NCBI GenBank assembly: GCA_045810625.1
Contig: JBJMVQ010000075.1
Coordinates: 1-64,000, forward strand
Length of the DNA stretch: 64,000 nucleotides
DNA from: JACQFZ01 sp045810625
GTDB lineage: Bacteria; Pseudomonadota; Gammaproteobacteria; Acidiferrobacterales; Sulfurifustaceae
Reading direction: 5' to 3'
Part shown: piece after piece, positions 16,172 to 24,584 of the stretch
Layout: each line of letters begins with the position of its first letter
How positions within the stretch are numbered: the stretch's first letter is position 1
Notes under the pieces: generated by a model
The model's database searches: none
Seen by the model: only the letters and a program-made list of their open reading frames with translations
Told to the model about the DNA's origin: nothing
Made by a program: the position numbers and the translations under genes

Positions 16172-16509
16172 TGCGCGTTTCGCAGTTACGCAAGCTCATC
16201 CTCGATGCGCTCGACGATGCCAAGGCGCGCGACGTCACGGTGCTCGACGTGCGCAAGATCGCCGTGTTCACGGACTATATGATCATCGTCACCGGCACCT
16301 CCAATCGTCACGTCGTTGCAGTCGCCGACAACGTGATCGACCGGTTGCGCGAGCACGGCCGGCGGCCCGCGGGCGTCGAAGGAATGGAGGGCGGCGACTG
16401 GGTGCTCATCGACTTCGGCGACGTCGTCGTGCACGTGATGCGCCAGCAGACGCGCGATTTTTACAACCTCGAAAAGCTGTGGAGCGAGGCGAAGCAGCTG
16501 AAGCGGTAG
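16171..16509 (+). CDS. rsfS: ribosome silencing factor RsfS (Iojap/YbeB)
   Basis: A 112-residue protein, the usual length. It binds ribosomal protein L14 and blocks subunit joining when nutrients are scarce. Conserved blocks are KARDVTVLDVRKIAVFTDYM, IIVTGTSNRHVVAVAD, EGMEGGDWVLIDFGDVVVHV and TRDFYNLEKLW. It overlaps nadD by one base. In many proteobacteria rlmH is the next gene; here rlmH is found only at 40360, after about 24 kb of other genes. Confidence 0.96.
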   Translation: MRVSQLRKLILDALDDAKARDVTVLDVRKIAVFTDYMIIVTGTSNRHVVAVADNVIDRLREHGRRPAGVEGMEGGDWVLIDFGDVVVHVMRQQTRDFYNLEKLWSEAKQLKR

Positions 16510-16809
16510 CGCATTTTCTGCGGTAGCGCGCTTTCATGGCCGGCTCCGCAGCACGAATAACCCCCTCGACTCCGGTTCTTTTCGGAAACGCGTCCGCGCC
16601 GACGATGGATCGGGCCGCGCCGGGTTTTCGCAAAACGATTCTCCCGGTGTCACACTATGTGCAGCGCAGAACTCCGCTCGCGGCGCGATGGGAAGCCCGG
16701 CAATGTCATGTTGCGAGCCCCGCCGTAGCACGCGGGCGAGCCGCGCTCCGGTAACGAGGCGTTGAAATCTCGAATCGCGGTAAGGAGGCTGCGTCAGGAG
16801 GAGAAACCC
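16510..16809. other. 300-base gap after rsfS, no gene supported
   Basis: No coding frame with family resemblance and no clear terminator. Near the end are two SD-like sites in succession, AAGGAGG at about 16782-16788 and AGGAGGAG at about 16797-16804; the second fits the methyltransferase start at 16810. This is the left junction of the segment that separates rsfS from rlmH; no tRNA, direct repeat or integrase is visible. Confidence 0.5.
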
Positions 16810-17673
16810 GTGAGCGACAATGCGATTATCGTCGAAGCCTGGAATACCGTCCTCTTCGACAAGTTCGTTCGTTTCAAGCATCTTCTCATCAATGGCCTCG
16901 CGGGACACAGCGACGAGGTGCTGTCGCGGCGTCTGTTCCCCGAAGGGTCGCGCGTCCTCGATCTCGGCTGCGGTTTTGGCGACAGTGCGCTGAAGATCGC
17001 GGCCGCGGTCGGGCCGCAGGGCGAAGTGGTGGGCGTCGATTGCGCCGAGAATTTTATTCGCGCCGCCGAGCGCGAAGCGAAATCGGCCGGTATCCGCAAC
17101 GCCTCATTCTTCGTCGCGGACGTGCAGACCGATGACCTGCGCGGTCCCTACGACCACGCGTTCGCGCGTTTTGGCACCATGTTTTTCAACCTGCCGGGCG
17201 CCGCCATGCGTAACATTCGCCGGATGCTGAAGCCCGGCGGTTCGTTCACGCAGATCGTCTGGCGCAAGCGCGAAGACAATCCCTGGGTGTACGAAGCGGA
17301 GTTGCGCGTTCGCGAAATCGTGCCGGTCGTATCGCACGAGGACACCGATCAAGTGCACTGCGGCCCGGGCCCGTTTTCCATGGCGGGACCGGATATGGTC
17401 AGCACGATGCTTGCCGCTGCCGGATTCAATCGCATCAGCTTCGAGCGCTTCGACGCGGACATCTGCATCGGCCGCGATCTGGACGAAGCCGTCGAATTCG
17501 CCATGGCGCTCGGGCCCGCAGGTGAGATCATCCGGCTCGCCGGTGCCGAAGGCGAAAAACGCAGGCCGCAGGTGATCGCGGTGCTGCGCGAGACGCTCTC
17601 GGCGTATGTGCGCCCCGACGGGGTCTGGGGACCATCCAGCACGTGGTTCATTACGTCGCGGAATCCGGGCTGA
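16810..17673 (+). CDS. class I SAM-dependent methyltransferase
   Basis: A 287-residue protein starting at GTG 16810, which has AGGAGGAG about 6 bases upstream; an in-frame upstream start at 16762 lacks such a site. The SAM-binding fold is clear: motif I VLDLGCGFGDSALKIAA, motif II GEVVGVDCAENFIRAAE, a motif like FFVADVQTDDL, and RMLKPGGSFTQIVWRK. It belongs to the broad UbiE/SmtA-like group. The C-terminal part (GRDLDEAVEFAMALGPAGEI) may form the substrate cap. The substrate is unknown. The next gene is a split-barrel FMN-type protein on the same strand. Confidence 0.88.
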   Translation: MSDNAIIVEAWNTVLFDKFVRFKHLLINGLAGHSDEVLSRRLFPEGSRVLDLGCGFGDSALKIAAAVGPQGEVVGVDCAENFIRAAEREAKSAGIRNASFFVADVQTDDLRGPYDHAFARFGTMFFNLPGAAMRNIRRMLKPGGSFTQIVWRKREDNPWVYEAELRVREIVPVVSHEDTDQVHCGPGPFSMAGPDMVSTMLAAAGFNRISFERFDADICIGRDLDEAVEFAMALGPAGEIIRLAGAEGEKRRPQVIAVLRETLSAYVRPDGVWGPSSTWFITSRNPG

Positions 17674-17771
17674 GAAAATGACGCCGCCGCGCGGGTCGCG
17701 GGCAAGTCGCTCCCGGCGTGTCGAAGACCCGCTGATGCAAGCGCCGACGTGCTCTGCCGGAGGATAAACGC

Positions 17772-18386
17772 ATGACCATGTACCATGAACGTGCCCGCGA
17801 GCTGCAAGATCGCTTCGATACGCGCCGGCTCGCCGATCGCCTGGAAGAAAAGCTCGTGCGCCAATGCTTCGTCGCCGAGGATAAAGCTTTTATCGAGCGC
17901 CTCGATATGTTCTTTCTCGCAACGGTCGACAGCCGGGGTCGCGCCAACTGTTCCTACAAAGGCGGCGAGCCGGGGTTCGTGCGCGTGCTCGATGAACATA
18001 CACTCGCGTTCCCCAATTACGACGGTAACGGTATGTACCTTTCGATGGGCAACGTGCTCGATACCGGCGAAGTCGGTCTGCTCTTCATCGATTTCGAGCG
18101 GCAAACACGAATGCGTGTGAACGGCACCGCCCGCGTCGAGGCGAACGATCCCTTGGTCGCCGAGTATCACGACGCCCAATTCGTCGTCCGCGTCGCGGTG
18201 CGCGAAGTCTTTCCGAATTGCCCGCGCTATATTCACAAAATGCAGCGCGTCGAACGGTCGCACTTCGTTCCGCAAGCCGGCTGCACGGTGCCGGTACCGG
18301 GATGGAAGAAAAGCGCGTGGGCGAAGGATGTACTCGCCGCCGACGATCCGGCGAACGATCCGACGCGAGAAGTGCGGGACCGTTGA
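17772..18386 (+). CDS. pyridoxamine 5'-phosphate oxidase-like (split-barrel FMN) protein
   Basis: A 204-residue protein with a split beta-barrel domain (about 35-165): FFLATVDSRGRANCSYKGG, DEHTLAFPNYDGNGMYLSM, GLLFIDFERQTRMRVNGTA and VFPNCPRYIHKMQRV. The last block, with its Cys and His, is typical of a PNPOx-like subgroup distinct from true PdxH. The ribosome binding site is CGGAGG, about 9 bases before ATG 17772. Likely an FMN or F420-type cofactor-binding oxidoreductase in the cytoplasm; the substrate is unknown. Confidence 0.85.
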   Translation: MTMYHERARELQDRFDTRRLADRLEEKLVRQCFVAEDKAFIERLDMFFLATVDSRGRANCSYKGGEPGFVRVLDEHTLAFPNYDGNGMYLSMGNVLDTGEVGLLFIDFERQTRMRVNGTARVEANDPLVAEYHDAQFVVRVAVREVFPNCPRYIHKMQRVERSHFVPQAGCTVPVPGWKKSAWAKDVLAADDPANDPTREVRDR

Positions 18387-18587
18387 ACCGAACGACGGTT
18401 GCACGGCGCGAGAGCACGGCTAACACCGGCTTCGCTGCACCGTCTGCCGCATGGCTGGACAAGCTCATGACAACAGCGTGATCATGACCGGGCATCAATC
18501 GCTCGCGAGGACGCTCGGCGTGCAAGTGAATCCACTGCAGCAGGAACTTGTCGTCGGCAATCTTTTTTTCCAAAAGGTCGGTGCGCG

Positions 18588-19376
18588 ATGAAGCTGGCTG
18601 CGAATATAACGCTCGTATACGGCCGCCTGCCGGAAGCCGAGCGTTTCGCGCAAGCCGCGCGCGACGGCTTTGTCGGTGTCGAGATTCTCTTTCCGTACAG
18701 CAATCCGCCCGAGTGGTACACGGAACGACTGAGGGCGAACGCGCTCGAGCTTGTGCTCATCAATACGCCTGTCGGCGACGGACCCGCGCGCGCCGGGCTC
18801 GCCGCGATCCCGGGCAAGCAGGGGGAATTTCGCACGGCGTTCGAACGGGCGATGGCGGTGGTGCGAGCGACGACTTGCCGCACGATTCACGTCATGGCGG
18901 GAATCGTCGATGACATACGGCCCACTCGATGGCGTCCGGTACTGGAGGAGAATCTGCGCTGGGCGGCTGCGCGGTGTTCGTCCGAGAACGTCGTCCTCAC
19001 GCTGGAAGCGCTGAACCGCGTCGATTTCCCGGGCTACGCCTATCACCAGCCGCGCGAGGCGCTCGCGGTTATCGAGCAGCTGGCGTTGCCGAACGTGCGT
19101 TTGCAGTTCGACTTGTATCACACCGCCAAGGAAGGTCTCGATCTACCGGCCGAGCTGACGCACGCGCTTCCGTACGTGCGGCATATCCAGATCGCCGGCG
19201 CGCCCGAGCGCAACGAGCCCGATCTCGCGAAGGACAAGCTGCTCGATTGCTTCGAACTGTTGGTGCATCGCGGCTACTCCGGTTGGATCGGCTGCGAGTA
19301 CCGGCCGCGCGCGCTTCCCGACGGTTATCTCGCCTGGCGTGAACCGTTGCTTCAAAAGGGTTGGCTTCGGCAATAA
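18588..19376 (+). CDS. hydroxypyruvate isomerase-like TIM-barrel protein
   Basis: A 262-residue protein of the xylose-isomerase-like TIM barrel. Visible family features: MKLAANITLVYGRLPEAERF, ARDGFVGVEILFPY, VLTLEALNRVDFPGYAYH (metal-binding Glu in LEALN), LQFDLYHTAKEG (Asp and His ligands), HIQIAGAPERNEPD and WIGCEYRP (Glu). This is the pattern of Hyi/OtnI enzymes, which isomerise hydroxypyruvate and tartronate semialdehyde or related sugar acids. No glyoxylate carboligase or tartronate-semialdehyde reductase gene is nearby, so the pathway is uncertain. Confidence 0.87.
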   Translation: MKLAANITLVYGRLPEAERFAQAARDGFVGVEILFPYSNPPEWYTERLRANALELVLINTPVGDGPARAGLAAIPGKQGEFRTAFERAMAVVRATTCRTIHVMAGIVDDIRPTRWRPVLEENLRWAAARCSSENVVLTLEALNRVDFPGYAYHQPREALAVIEQLALPNVRLQFDLYHTAKEGLDLPAELTHALPYVRHIQIAGAPERNEPDLAKDKLLDCFELLVHRGYSGWIGCEYRPRALPDGYLAWREPLLQKGWLRQ

Positions 19377-19453
19377 CCGGATGTAGCGGACGATGCCGGC
19401 ATTCGATTCGCTTCCGCCGGCGACGCCAAAATGTTTGGCCCCCAGGAACCGAT

Positions 19454-20896
19454 CTATCGCGCGATCCGCTTGATGCCTGCTCGGATCGTGCGTTCGCCGA
19501 GCGTCGAGAATCCGATCACGAATTCATTGCGCGGCGCTTTCGTCAAATAGTACGCGCCGGCGCTAACCATCTGGACCTTGTTTTGCGCGGCGCGCTCCCC
19601 GACGGCATCGTCCGCAAAGCGCACCAGCACGTGCATCCCGGCCGGATCGCCCATGACTCTCGCGCCATCCCCGAAGTGTCGTGCGAGCGCGTCGATCAGC
19701 ACTTCGCGCCGGTGCCCGTACAGCCGGCGCATGCGGCGGATGTGTCGATCGAGGTGGCCTTCGCCCAGAAAATCCGCGAGCGCCGCTTGCTCGAGCGTCG
19801 GCGTATGGCGGTCGGCGAGCCACTTGGCGCGGCGAAACGCGGGCACGAGCGCCGGCGGCACGATGACGTAGCCGATGCGCATCCCGGGAAACATGACCTT
19901 CGAGAACGTGCCGCAGTAAATTACGGCAACGTCGGGCGCCAGGCCCTGCAGTGCGGGCAGCGGCGGGCCGCTGTAGCGGTACTCGCTGTCGTAGTCGTCC
20001 TCGACAATCACCGCGCGCTGCGCGCGCGCCCATTCAATCAGCGCCAGGCGGCGTTTGAGCGACAGCGCGACGCCGGTCGGAAATTGGTGCGACGGCGTCA
20101 CGTACGCGAGCCGCGCCTTCCGGTCGATGGCATCGACCACGATGCCTTCGGCATCGACCGGTACCGGCTGAAGCTTGGCGCCGTAGGCGTCGAACACACG
20201 GCGCGTGCCGAGATAGCCGGGATCTTCGAACGCGACGGTATCGCCAGGTTCGAGCAGCAGGCGCGCACAGAAGTCGAGCGCTTGCTGCGAGCCGTTGACG
20301 ACAACCACCTGCTCCGGCGTGCAGCGTACGGCGCGCGAGCGCGCGACGTACGCGGCAATTTCCTGGCGCAGCCGCGGGTAACCCTGCGCTTCGCGTCCGT
20401 AGTCGAAAGTTTCCCGCTGCGCGCGGCGCAAATGCCGCACGAGCAGCTTGCGCCACAGCGCGAACGGAAAGTGGTCGAGATCCGCGCCCCACCGGGAGAA
20501 ACAGATGAATCCGGGAGGCGTCGGCGGATAGACGAAATCTTCGCGCAACGCGGCGCCGAAGCGTGATAGCCGCGCGGGGACGTTCTCCGGCGGCCGGCGC
20601 CGCGGCCCGACGCGTGGGCGCAGCGACGCCTCCGGCAGCTCGCGGCAGACGAAGGTGCCCGAACCGTGCAGTGTCTGCAGATAGCCTTCGGCGATCAGTT
20701 GCTCGTAAGCCTGGGTCACGGTGCTGCGCGACACCGCGAGCGCGTCGGCCAGCTCGCGCGTGGACGGTACGCGCTCGCCGCCGCGGAAGCGTCCGTTCAG
20801 GATGCCCGTGCGCCAGGCGTCGTAGATCTGCCGGTAGATCGGCGTCGCGGCGGCGGTGTCGATGACGATGGCGGCGCGCATAAGTGGACTGGTCAA
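19454..20896 (-). CDS. MocR/PdxR-type transcriptional regulator (GntR HTH fused to aminotransferase fold)
   Basis: A 480-residue chimera. The N-terminal GntR winged helix (about 15-85) has PIYRQIYDAWRTGIL, GERVPSTRELADALAVSRST and YLQTLHGSGTFVC. The C-terminal domain has the fold-type I aminotransferase pattern, including VVVNGSQQALDFCARLL, FEDPGYLGTRRVF, VEDDYDSEYRY and the PLP Lys in YCGTFSKVMFPGMRIGYV. MocR proteins sense pyridoxal phosphate or a related ligand and usually control a divergent gene. Here the divergent GNAT and split-barrel genes are the likely targets. Confidence 0.94.
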   Translation of the reverse strand: MTSPLMRAAIVIDTAAATPIYRQIYDAWRTGILNGRFRGGERVPSTRELADALAVSRSTVTQAYEQLIAEGYLQTLHGSGTFVCRELPEASLRPRVGPRRRPPENVPARLSRFGAALREDFVYPPTPPGFICFSRWGADLDHFPFALWRKLLVRHLRRAQRETFDYGREAQGYPRLRQEIAAYVARSRAVRCTPEQVVVVNGSQQALDFCARLLLEPGDTVAFEDPGYLGTRRVFDAYGAKLQPVPVDAEGIVVDAIDRKARLAYVTPSHQFPTGVALSLKRRLALIEWARAQRAVIVEDDYDSEYRYSGPPLPALQGLAPDVAVIYCGTFSKVMFPGMRIGYVIVPPALVPAFRRAKWLADRHTPTLEQAALADFLGEGHLDRHIRRMRRLYGHRREVLIDALARHFGDGARVMGDPAGMHVLVRFADDAVGERAAQNKVQMVSAGAYYLTKAPRNEFVIGFSTLGERTIRAGIKRIAR

Positions 20897-20913
20897 GAAT
20901 AGCAGAAGTGGAC
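20882..20913. promoter_or_regulatory. direct repeats in the MocR-GNAT divergent promoter
   Basis: AAGTGGAC occurs twice in the same orientation, at 20882-20889 and 20906-20913, a 24-base period that places both on nearly the same DNA face. The first copy overlaps the 5' end of the MocR gene. Direct repeats in a divergent intergenic region are the usual target pattern of MocR regulators. Confidence 0.5.
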
Positions 20914-20975
20914 ATTTCAGTAAGCCAATTCCGCGATACGGTTACGCGCCAACCAATGAAAAGCGGGAGTGCACT

Positions 20976-21617
20976 TTGATCGAGCTTCGTCCGGTTTCCC
21001 TCGAAGGTTATGGCGTGCGGCTGGAGCCGCTCGCGGCCGAGCATCACGACGGCATCGCCAAAGCCGCCGCGGACGGCGCGCTGTGGGAGCTTTGGTACAC
21101 CGCCGTGCCGCGCCCCGAACAGACCCAAGGCTTCATCACCCACGCACTCGCCGGTCAGCAGGCCGGCCACATGCTGCCGTGGGCCGTGCGCGACGTCGCG
21201 AGCGGCGAGATCGTCGGCAGCACGCGCTATCACGACATCGTCGCTGCCATCGACCGCGTCGAAATCGGCTACACGTTCTACGCGAAGCGCTGGCAACGCA
21301 GCCACGTGAATACCGCCTGCAAGCTGCTTCTGCTGGGGCACGCGTTCGATGCCGTCGGTTGCCGCGTCGTCGGTTTGCGCACCGATAACTTCAATTTCAA
21401 ATCGCAGCGTGCGATCGAAGCGCTCGGTGCGAAGAAGGACGGCGTGCTCCGTCATTACCAGGCGCGCCGCGACGGCAGCGCACGCGACACCGTGCTGTAC
21501 AGCATCCTGGCGCACGAATGGCCGGACGTGAAGCGGCACCTCGAGCTGCGTCTCGCGCGTCACGCGCAATCGCGCGCTGAAGCGAACGAAATCGGCGGAG
21601 GCGAGGCGCACAAATGA
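20976..21617 (+). CDS. GNAT-family N-acetyltransferase (RimJ/RimL-like)
   Basis: A 213-residue protein, read from TTG 20976 with GGGAG 6 bases upstream; the in-frame upstream extension overlaps the MocR gene and is not conserved-looking. Features: VRLEPLAAEHHDGIA, SGEIVGSTRYHDIVA, RVEIGYTFYAKRWQRSHVNT (the acetyl-CoA binding region) and RTDNFNFKSQRAIEALGA, all typical of RimJ/RimL-type acetyltransferases that modify protein N-termini or small amines. It is divergent from the MocR gene and overlaps the next gene by ATGA, so the two are coupled. Confidence 0.9.
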   Translation: MIELRPVSLEGYGVRLEPLAAEHHDGIAKAAADGALWELWYTAVPRPEQTQGFITHALAGQQAGHMLPWAVRDVASGEIVGSTRYHDIVAAIDRVEIGYTFYAKRWQRSHVNTACKLLLLGHAFDAVGCRVVGLRTDNFNFKSQRAIEALGAKKDGVLRHYQARRDGSARDTVLYSILAHEWPDVKRHLELRLARHAQSRAEANEIGGGEAHK

Positions 21618-22188
21618 GCGGTGCACCCGAAATACGCAACAGCAAGTTCGCGTTGGACGATGCGCAGGCGCGCGCGCTGCTCGCGCGCGGCTACTGCGGG
21701 CGGCTCGCGACCGTGAGCGCCGACGGCTCGCCCTACGTCGTGCCGCTGCTTTACGTGTTGCTCGAGGGCCAGGTGTACGCACACAACTCGCGCGGGGGCA
21801 TCTGCGCGAAAACGTCGAGCACGACACACGCGTCTGCTTCGAGGTAGACGAGCCGGGCGAGGTGTACGCGTATGGACGTTTCGAGTGCGATACGTCGGTG
21901 AGCTATGGGAGTGTCATCGCTTTCGGCCGGGTACGGATCGTCGAGGACCGCGACGAGAAGGCACGTTTCTGTACCGCGCTCATGCAGAAATACGCGCTCG
22001 CGCTGCCCGAGCGGCCGAAGGCGTTCTTCCCGCGCCTCGACCAGATCACGGTTTACGCCATGACGATCGAGCGCTTGACCGGCAAGCAAATCGCGCTGCC
22101 CGCCGTTTCAGAGCAGTGGCCGGCGACGGACCGCACCAAGACGCCGCAAGCGGCGCCGCGCGCGAAGGGCGACATATTGGAGGGCTAA
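21614..22188 (+). pseudogene. split-barrel FMN-type protein interrupted by a frameshift in a G run
   Basis: The first frame (21614-21847) reads CGRLATVSADGSPYVVPLLY and GQVYAHNSRGG, then leaves homology. Reading one frame over from the G run gives HLRENVEHDTRVCFEVDEPG and continues into the frame of 21862-22188 (YAYGRFECDTSVSYGSVIAFG, RFCTALMQKYA), exactly the continuation expected of a pyridoxamine-phosphate-oxidase-related flavin protein. The break lies at GGGGG, 21794-21798; six or three G would restore one frame of about 191 residues. This may be a true pseudogene, a phase-variable tract or an assembly error. It is translationally coupled to the GNAT gene. Confidence 0.85.
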
Positions 22189-22264
22189 CGAAACTCACCG
22201 AATATCTTCCGACTCGCGGCGGTTGCTGCCCATGCTACGGGCACGCGCGATTCCTGCTGACGGG

Positions 22265-23302
22265 TCAGGGCGCCGGCGTCGAGTAGCGTACGTGCACGGC
22301 CTCGATGTCGGCGAGCGTCGCCGCGTCCAGCGTTACCCGCACGCTGTCGATGTTGCGCTTCAACTGCTCCAGCGTCGTCGCGCCGATGATCGTGGAACCG
22401 ACGAACCAGCGGCTGCGCACGAACGCGATCGCCATCTGGTCGAGCGCCAGGTGGTGTTTCTTCGCGACGGCCGCGTATTCGGCAACGGCGACCGACACCG
22501 AAGGGCGGCTGTTGCGCGGTTGAAATTCCGGGAACAGGGTGAAGCGTGCACGCGGCGGCTGGGGGTCGCTCAAGTATTTGCCGGACAGCCGCCCGCCGGC
22601 GAGCGGACTGTACGCAAGCAGCGGGACCTGTTCGCGAAAGCTCACTTCGGCGAGATCGAGATCGAACTGCCGGCTGACGAGGCTGTAAACGTTCTGCACC
22701 GACGCCGGGCGCGGCAAACCGTGCTGATCCGCGAGCCAGCAGAAACGCGCAATGCCCCACGACGACTCGTTCGATAGACCGTAGTAGCGAATCTTCCCCG
22801 CCCGAATCAACTCCGCCATCGCCTGAACCTGTTCGAGGATCGGGACGGTCTGGCGCTCGCGCTTGGGGTCGAATTCGCTTTGCCCAAACGCCTGCACATT
22901 GCGATCCGGCCAGTGGATCTGATACAGGTCGAGATAGTCGGTTTGCAGCCGTTCGAGGCTGCCGTTGACCGCCTCGATAATGTTCGCCCGATTGACCGCG
23001 GTTTTTCCGCCGCGCAGCCAGTCGCGCCGCCCGGGGCCGGCGATCTTCGTCGCGACGATGAGTTTCTCGCGCGGTTGACGCTTCAGCCACGTGCCGACGT
23101 AACGCTCGGTACGGCACGCGGTCTCGGCGCGCGGCGGCACCGGGTACATCTCGGAGGTGTCGATGAAGTTGATTCCTTGCGCGACGGCATAGTCGAGCTG
23201 CGCGTGGGCGTCGGCTTCGCTGTTCTGCTCGCCCCACGTCATGGTGCCAAGACAGATTTCGGACACCTCCAGGCCGGTGCTGCCGAGTCGTTTGCGGTTC
23301 AT
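22265..23302 (-). CDS. aldo/keto reductase (Tas-like)
   Basis: A 345-residue protein starting at ATG 23302 (MNRKRLGSTGLEVSEICLG); an upstream in-frame start at 23425 reads through the lipoprotein gene. The (beta/alpha)8 family pattern is complete: GINFIDTSEMYPVPP with Asp and Tyr, IVATKIAGPG with the catalytic Lys, YLDLYQIHWPDRN with the His, and a C-terminal NADPH-binding block VGSTIIGATTLEQLKRNID. The long insert after IHWPD (QAFGQSEFDPKRERQ) matches the Tas type. It is an NADPH-dependent carbonyl reductase of unknown substrate. It lies 26 bases after the lipoprotein gene on the same strand. Confidence 0.93.
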   Translation of the reverse strand: MNRKRLGSTGLEVSEICLGTMTWGEQNSEADAHAQLDYAVAQGINFIDTSEMYPVPPRAETACRTERYVGTWLKRQPREKLIVATKIAGPGRRDWLRGGKTAVNRANIIEAVNGSLERLQTDYLDLYQIHWPDRNVQAFGQSEFDPKRERQTVPILEQVQAMAELIRAGKIRYYGLSNESSWGIARFCWLADQHGLPRPASVQNVYSLVSRQFDLDLAEVSFREQVPLLAYSPLAGGRLSGKYLSDPQPPRARFTLFPEFQPRNSRPSVSVAVAEYAAVAKKHHLALDQMAIAFVRSRWFVGSTIIGATTLEQLKRNIDSVRVTLDAATLADIEAVHVRYSTPAP

Positions 23303-23328
23303 TCGGGGATCGCGTCCGTTTGGTGTTG

Positions 23329-23904
23329 TTACGGCGTGTGCAACGTCATGAGGTCGCCGAGCGTACGCCGTATCTCCGCAATCGTCACATGGCGGTCGAT
23401 GCCCTGATAACCCCACTGTGTGCACGTCAGGCGTCGAATCTGCGGCTGCTTCTCCGAGCGCACGTCCATGATGGTTCTAAACGTCTCCTCGACGGGACCG
23501 CCCGATTGGATACTGCCCAGCCGCATCCCGTACCCTGCGCCGATTCCGGCGGCCGCGTAGAGAAGCGCTCCGCTCTCCGCCGTCCCGCCTTGAAACTCAT
23601 GTTGCACGGTCCGCAACACGACCAGCTCGTCGGGCTGCACGGTGCGCGGCGCATCGCTCAGGGCGCGAAGCTCCAAGTTGCAGTAGGGATAGAGATGCTC
23701 GATCGCGGAGTTGGGCAAGATCCGGCCGTTCTGCATGAAGACGCGCAACTGCCCCGGTGCGATGGGCAATTCCTGATTTACGGTAATCCGCGCACCGGCA
23801 GGCACGACGTAGTACGGCGAGTTTTCATTGCCGCGATAGTAACTGGCCGTATGACAGGCGCCGAGCAACGCCGCGGCGGCGAGTACGAAGAAGCGAACGC
23901 GCAT
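23329..23904 (-). CDS. predicted outer-membrane lipoprotein of unknown function
   Basis: A 191-residue protein starting at ATG 23904 with GGAGGGA about 5 bases upstream. Residues 1-17 are a lipoprotein signal (MRVRFFVLAAAALLGAC) with the modified Cys at 17. The mature part has VVPAGARITVNQELPIAPGQ, several aromatic and Cys residues (EHLYPYCNLELRALSD, RRLTCTQWGYQ) and a Gly-rich central segment (YAAAGIGAGYGMRLGSIQSG). I do not recognise a named family. The upstream gene is lutC (69 bases away), the downstream gene the aldo/keto reductase. Confidence 0.8.
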   Translation of the reverse strand: MRVRFFVLAAAALLGACHTASYYRGNENSPYYVVPAGARITVNQELPIAPGQLRVFMQNGRILPNSAIEHLYPYCNLELRALSDAPRTVQPDELVVLRTVQHEFQGGTAESGALLYAAAGIGAGYGMRLGSIQSGGPVEETFRTIMDVRSEKQPQIRRLTCTQWGYQGIDRHVTIAEIRRTLGDLMTLHTP

Positions 23905-23972
23905 AGATCCCTCCGTGCATTGTCGGGTCGCAGGCAGTATAACGCGCAAGAAGCGCGAAAAGATGAAGCCGC

Positions 23973-24584
23973 TTAGCGCTCGACGACGACGAGAAGGACG
24001 CGACGGGGGCCGTGCGCGCCGAGCGTCACGGTTTGTTCCACATCCGCGGTGCGCGAAGGGCCGGAAACGAAATTGACCGCACGCGGCATGGCTGTTTGCG
24101 CCCGCCGCCGCGCCCACGCATCTTCCATGGTGGCGACGACCGCGGAGGCAGGGACGATGGCGACGTGCGTTTCCGGCAGCAGGCTTACGGTGGCCGGCGT
24201 TTCCGCACCCGAGACAAGCATCAGCGTGCCGGTTTCGGCGATTGCCGCGAACACGCCGGTGATACCGACGAGATCGTCGCCGCGTGCCGCGCGAGCCTCC
24301 ACGGCAACAGCGGCTTCACGCCACGGGAGCGCGAGCAGCTCCGGCCAGCAAACGGCTCGCAGGGGAATCGCATGCGCTGCAAGATAACGCGCGACGGCGG
24401 CCGGTGCATCGCTCACGGACGCGACGCGCACCAGATCGTTGCCAAGCGGCACGACGCGTTGGCAAAACTGTTCGATAAGGTCGGGACCGAGGACCGGGGC
24501 GGTGCGGTACACGCGTTCGGGCGCGGGCGCGTGTTGACTGCGTCGCTCTTTCAGCCGAGCGAGAATGCGGCCGCGGGTGCTCAT
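23973..24584 (-). CDS. lutC: LutC-like lactate utilization protein (LUD domain)
   Basis: A 203-residue LUD-domain protein. Start ATG 24584 overlaps the lutB stop (ATGA). Blocks seen: MSTRGRILARLKERR, VGITGVFAAIAETGTLML, ATVSLLPETHVAIVPASAVV and NFVSGPSRTADVEQTVTLGAHGP, the last being the characteristic LUD C-terminus. With LutA and LutB it is part of an iron-sulfur complex that oxidises L-lactate to pyruvate. The gene is the last of the three lut genes. A much longer open frame to 25304 is only shadow of lutB. Confidence 0.93.
   Translation of the reverse strand: MSTRGRILARLKERRSQHAPAPERVYRTAPVLGPDLIEQFCQRVVPLGNDLVRVASVSDAPAAVARYLAAHAIPLRAVCWPELLALPWREAAVAVEARAARGDDLVGITGVFAAIAETGTLMLVSGAETPATVSLLPETHVAIVPASAVVATMEDAWARRRAQTAMPRAVNFVSGPSRTADVEQTVTLGAHGPRRVLLVVVER

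Noticed and set aside
20034..21827. Minus-strand open frame of 597 codons across the MocR and GNAT genes
   Set aside because: Arg/Ala-rich composition, no domain, and overlaps two well-supported genes and their divergent promoter.
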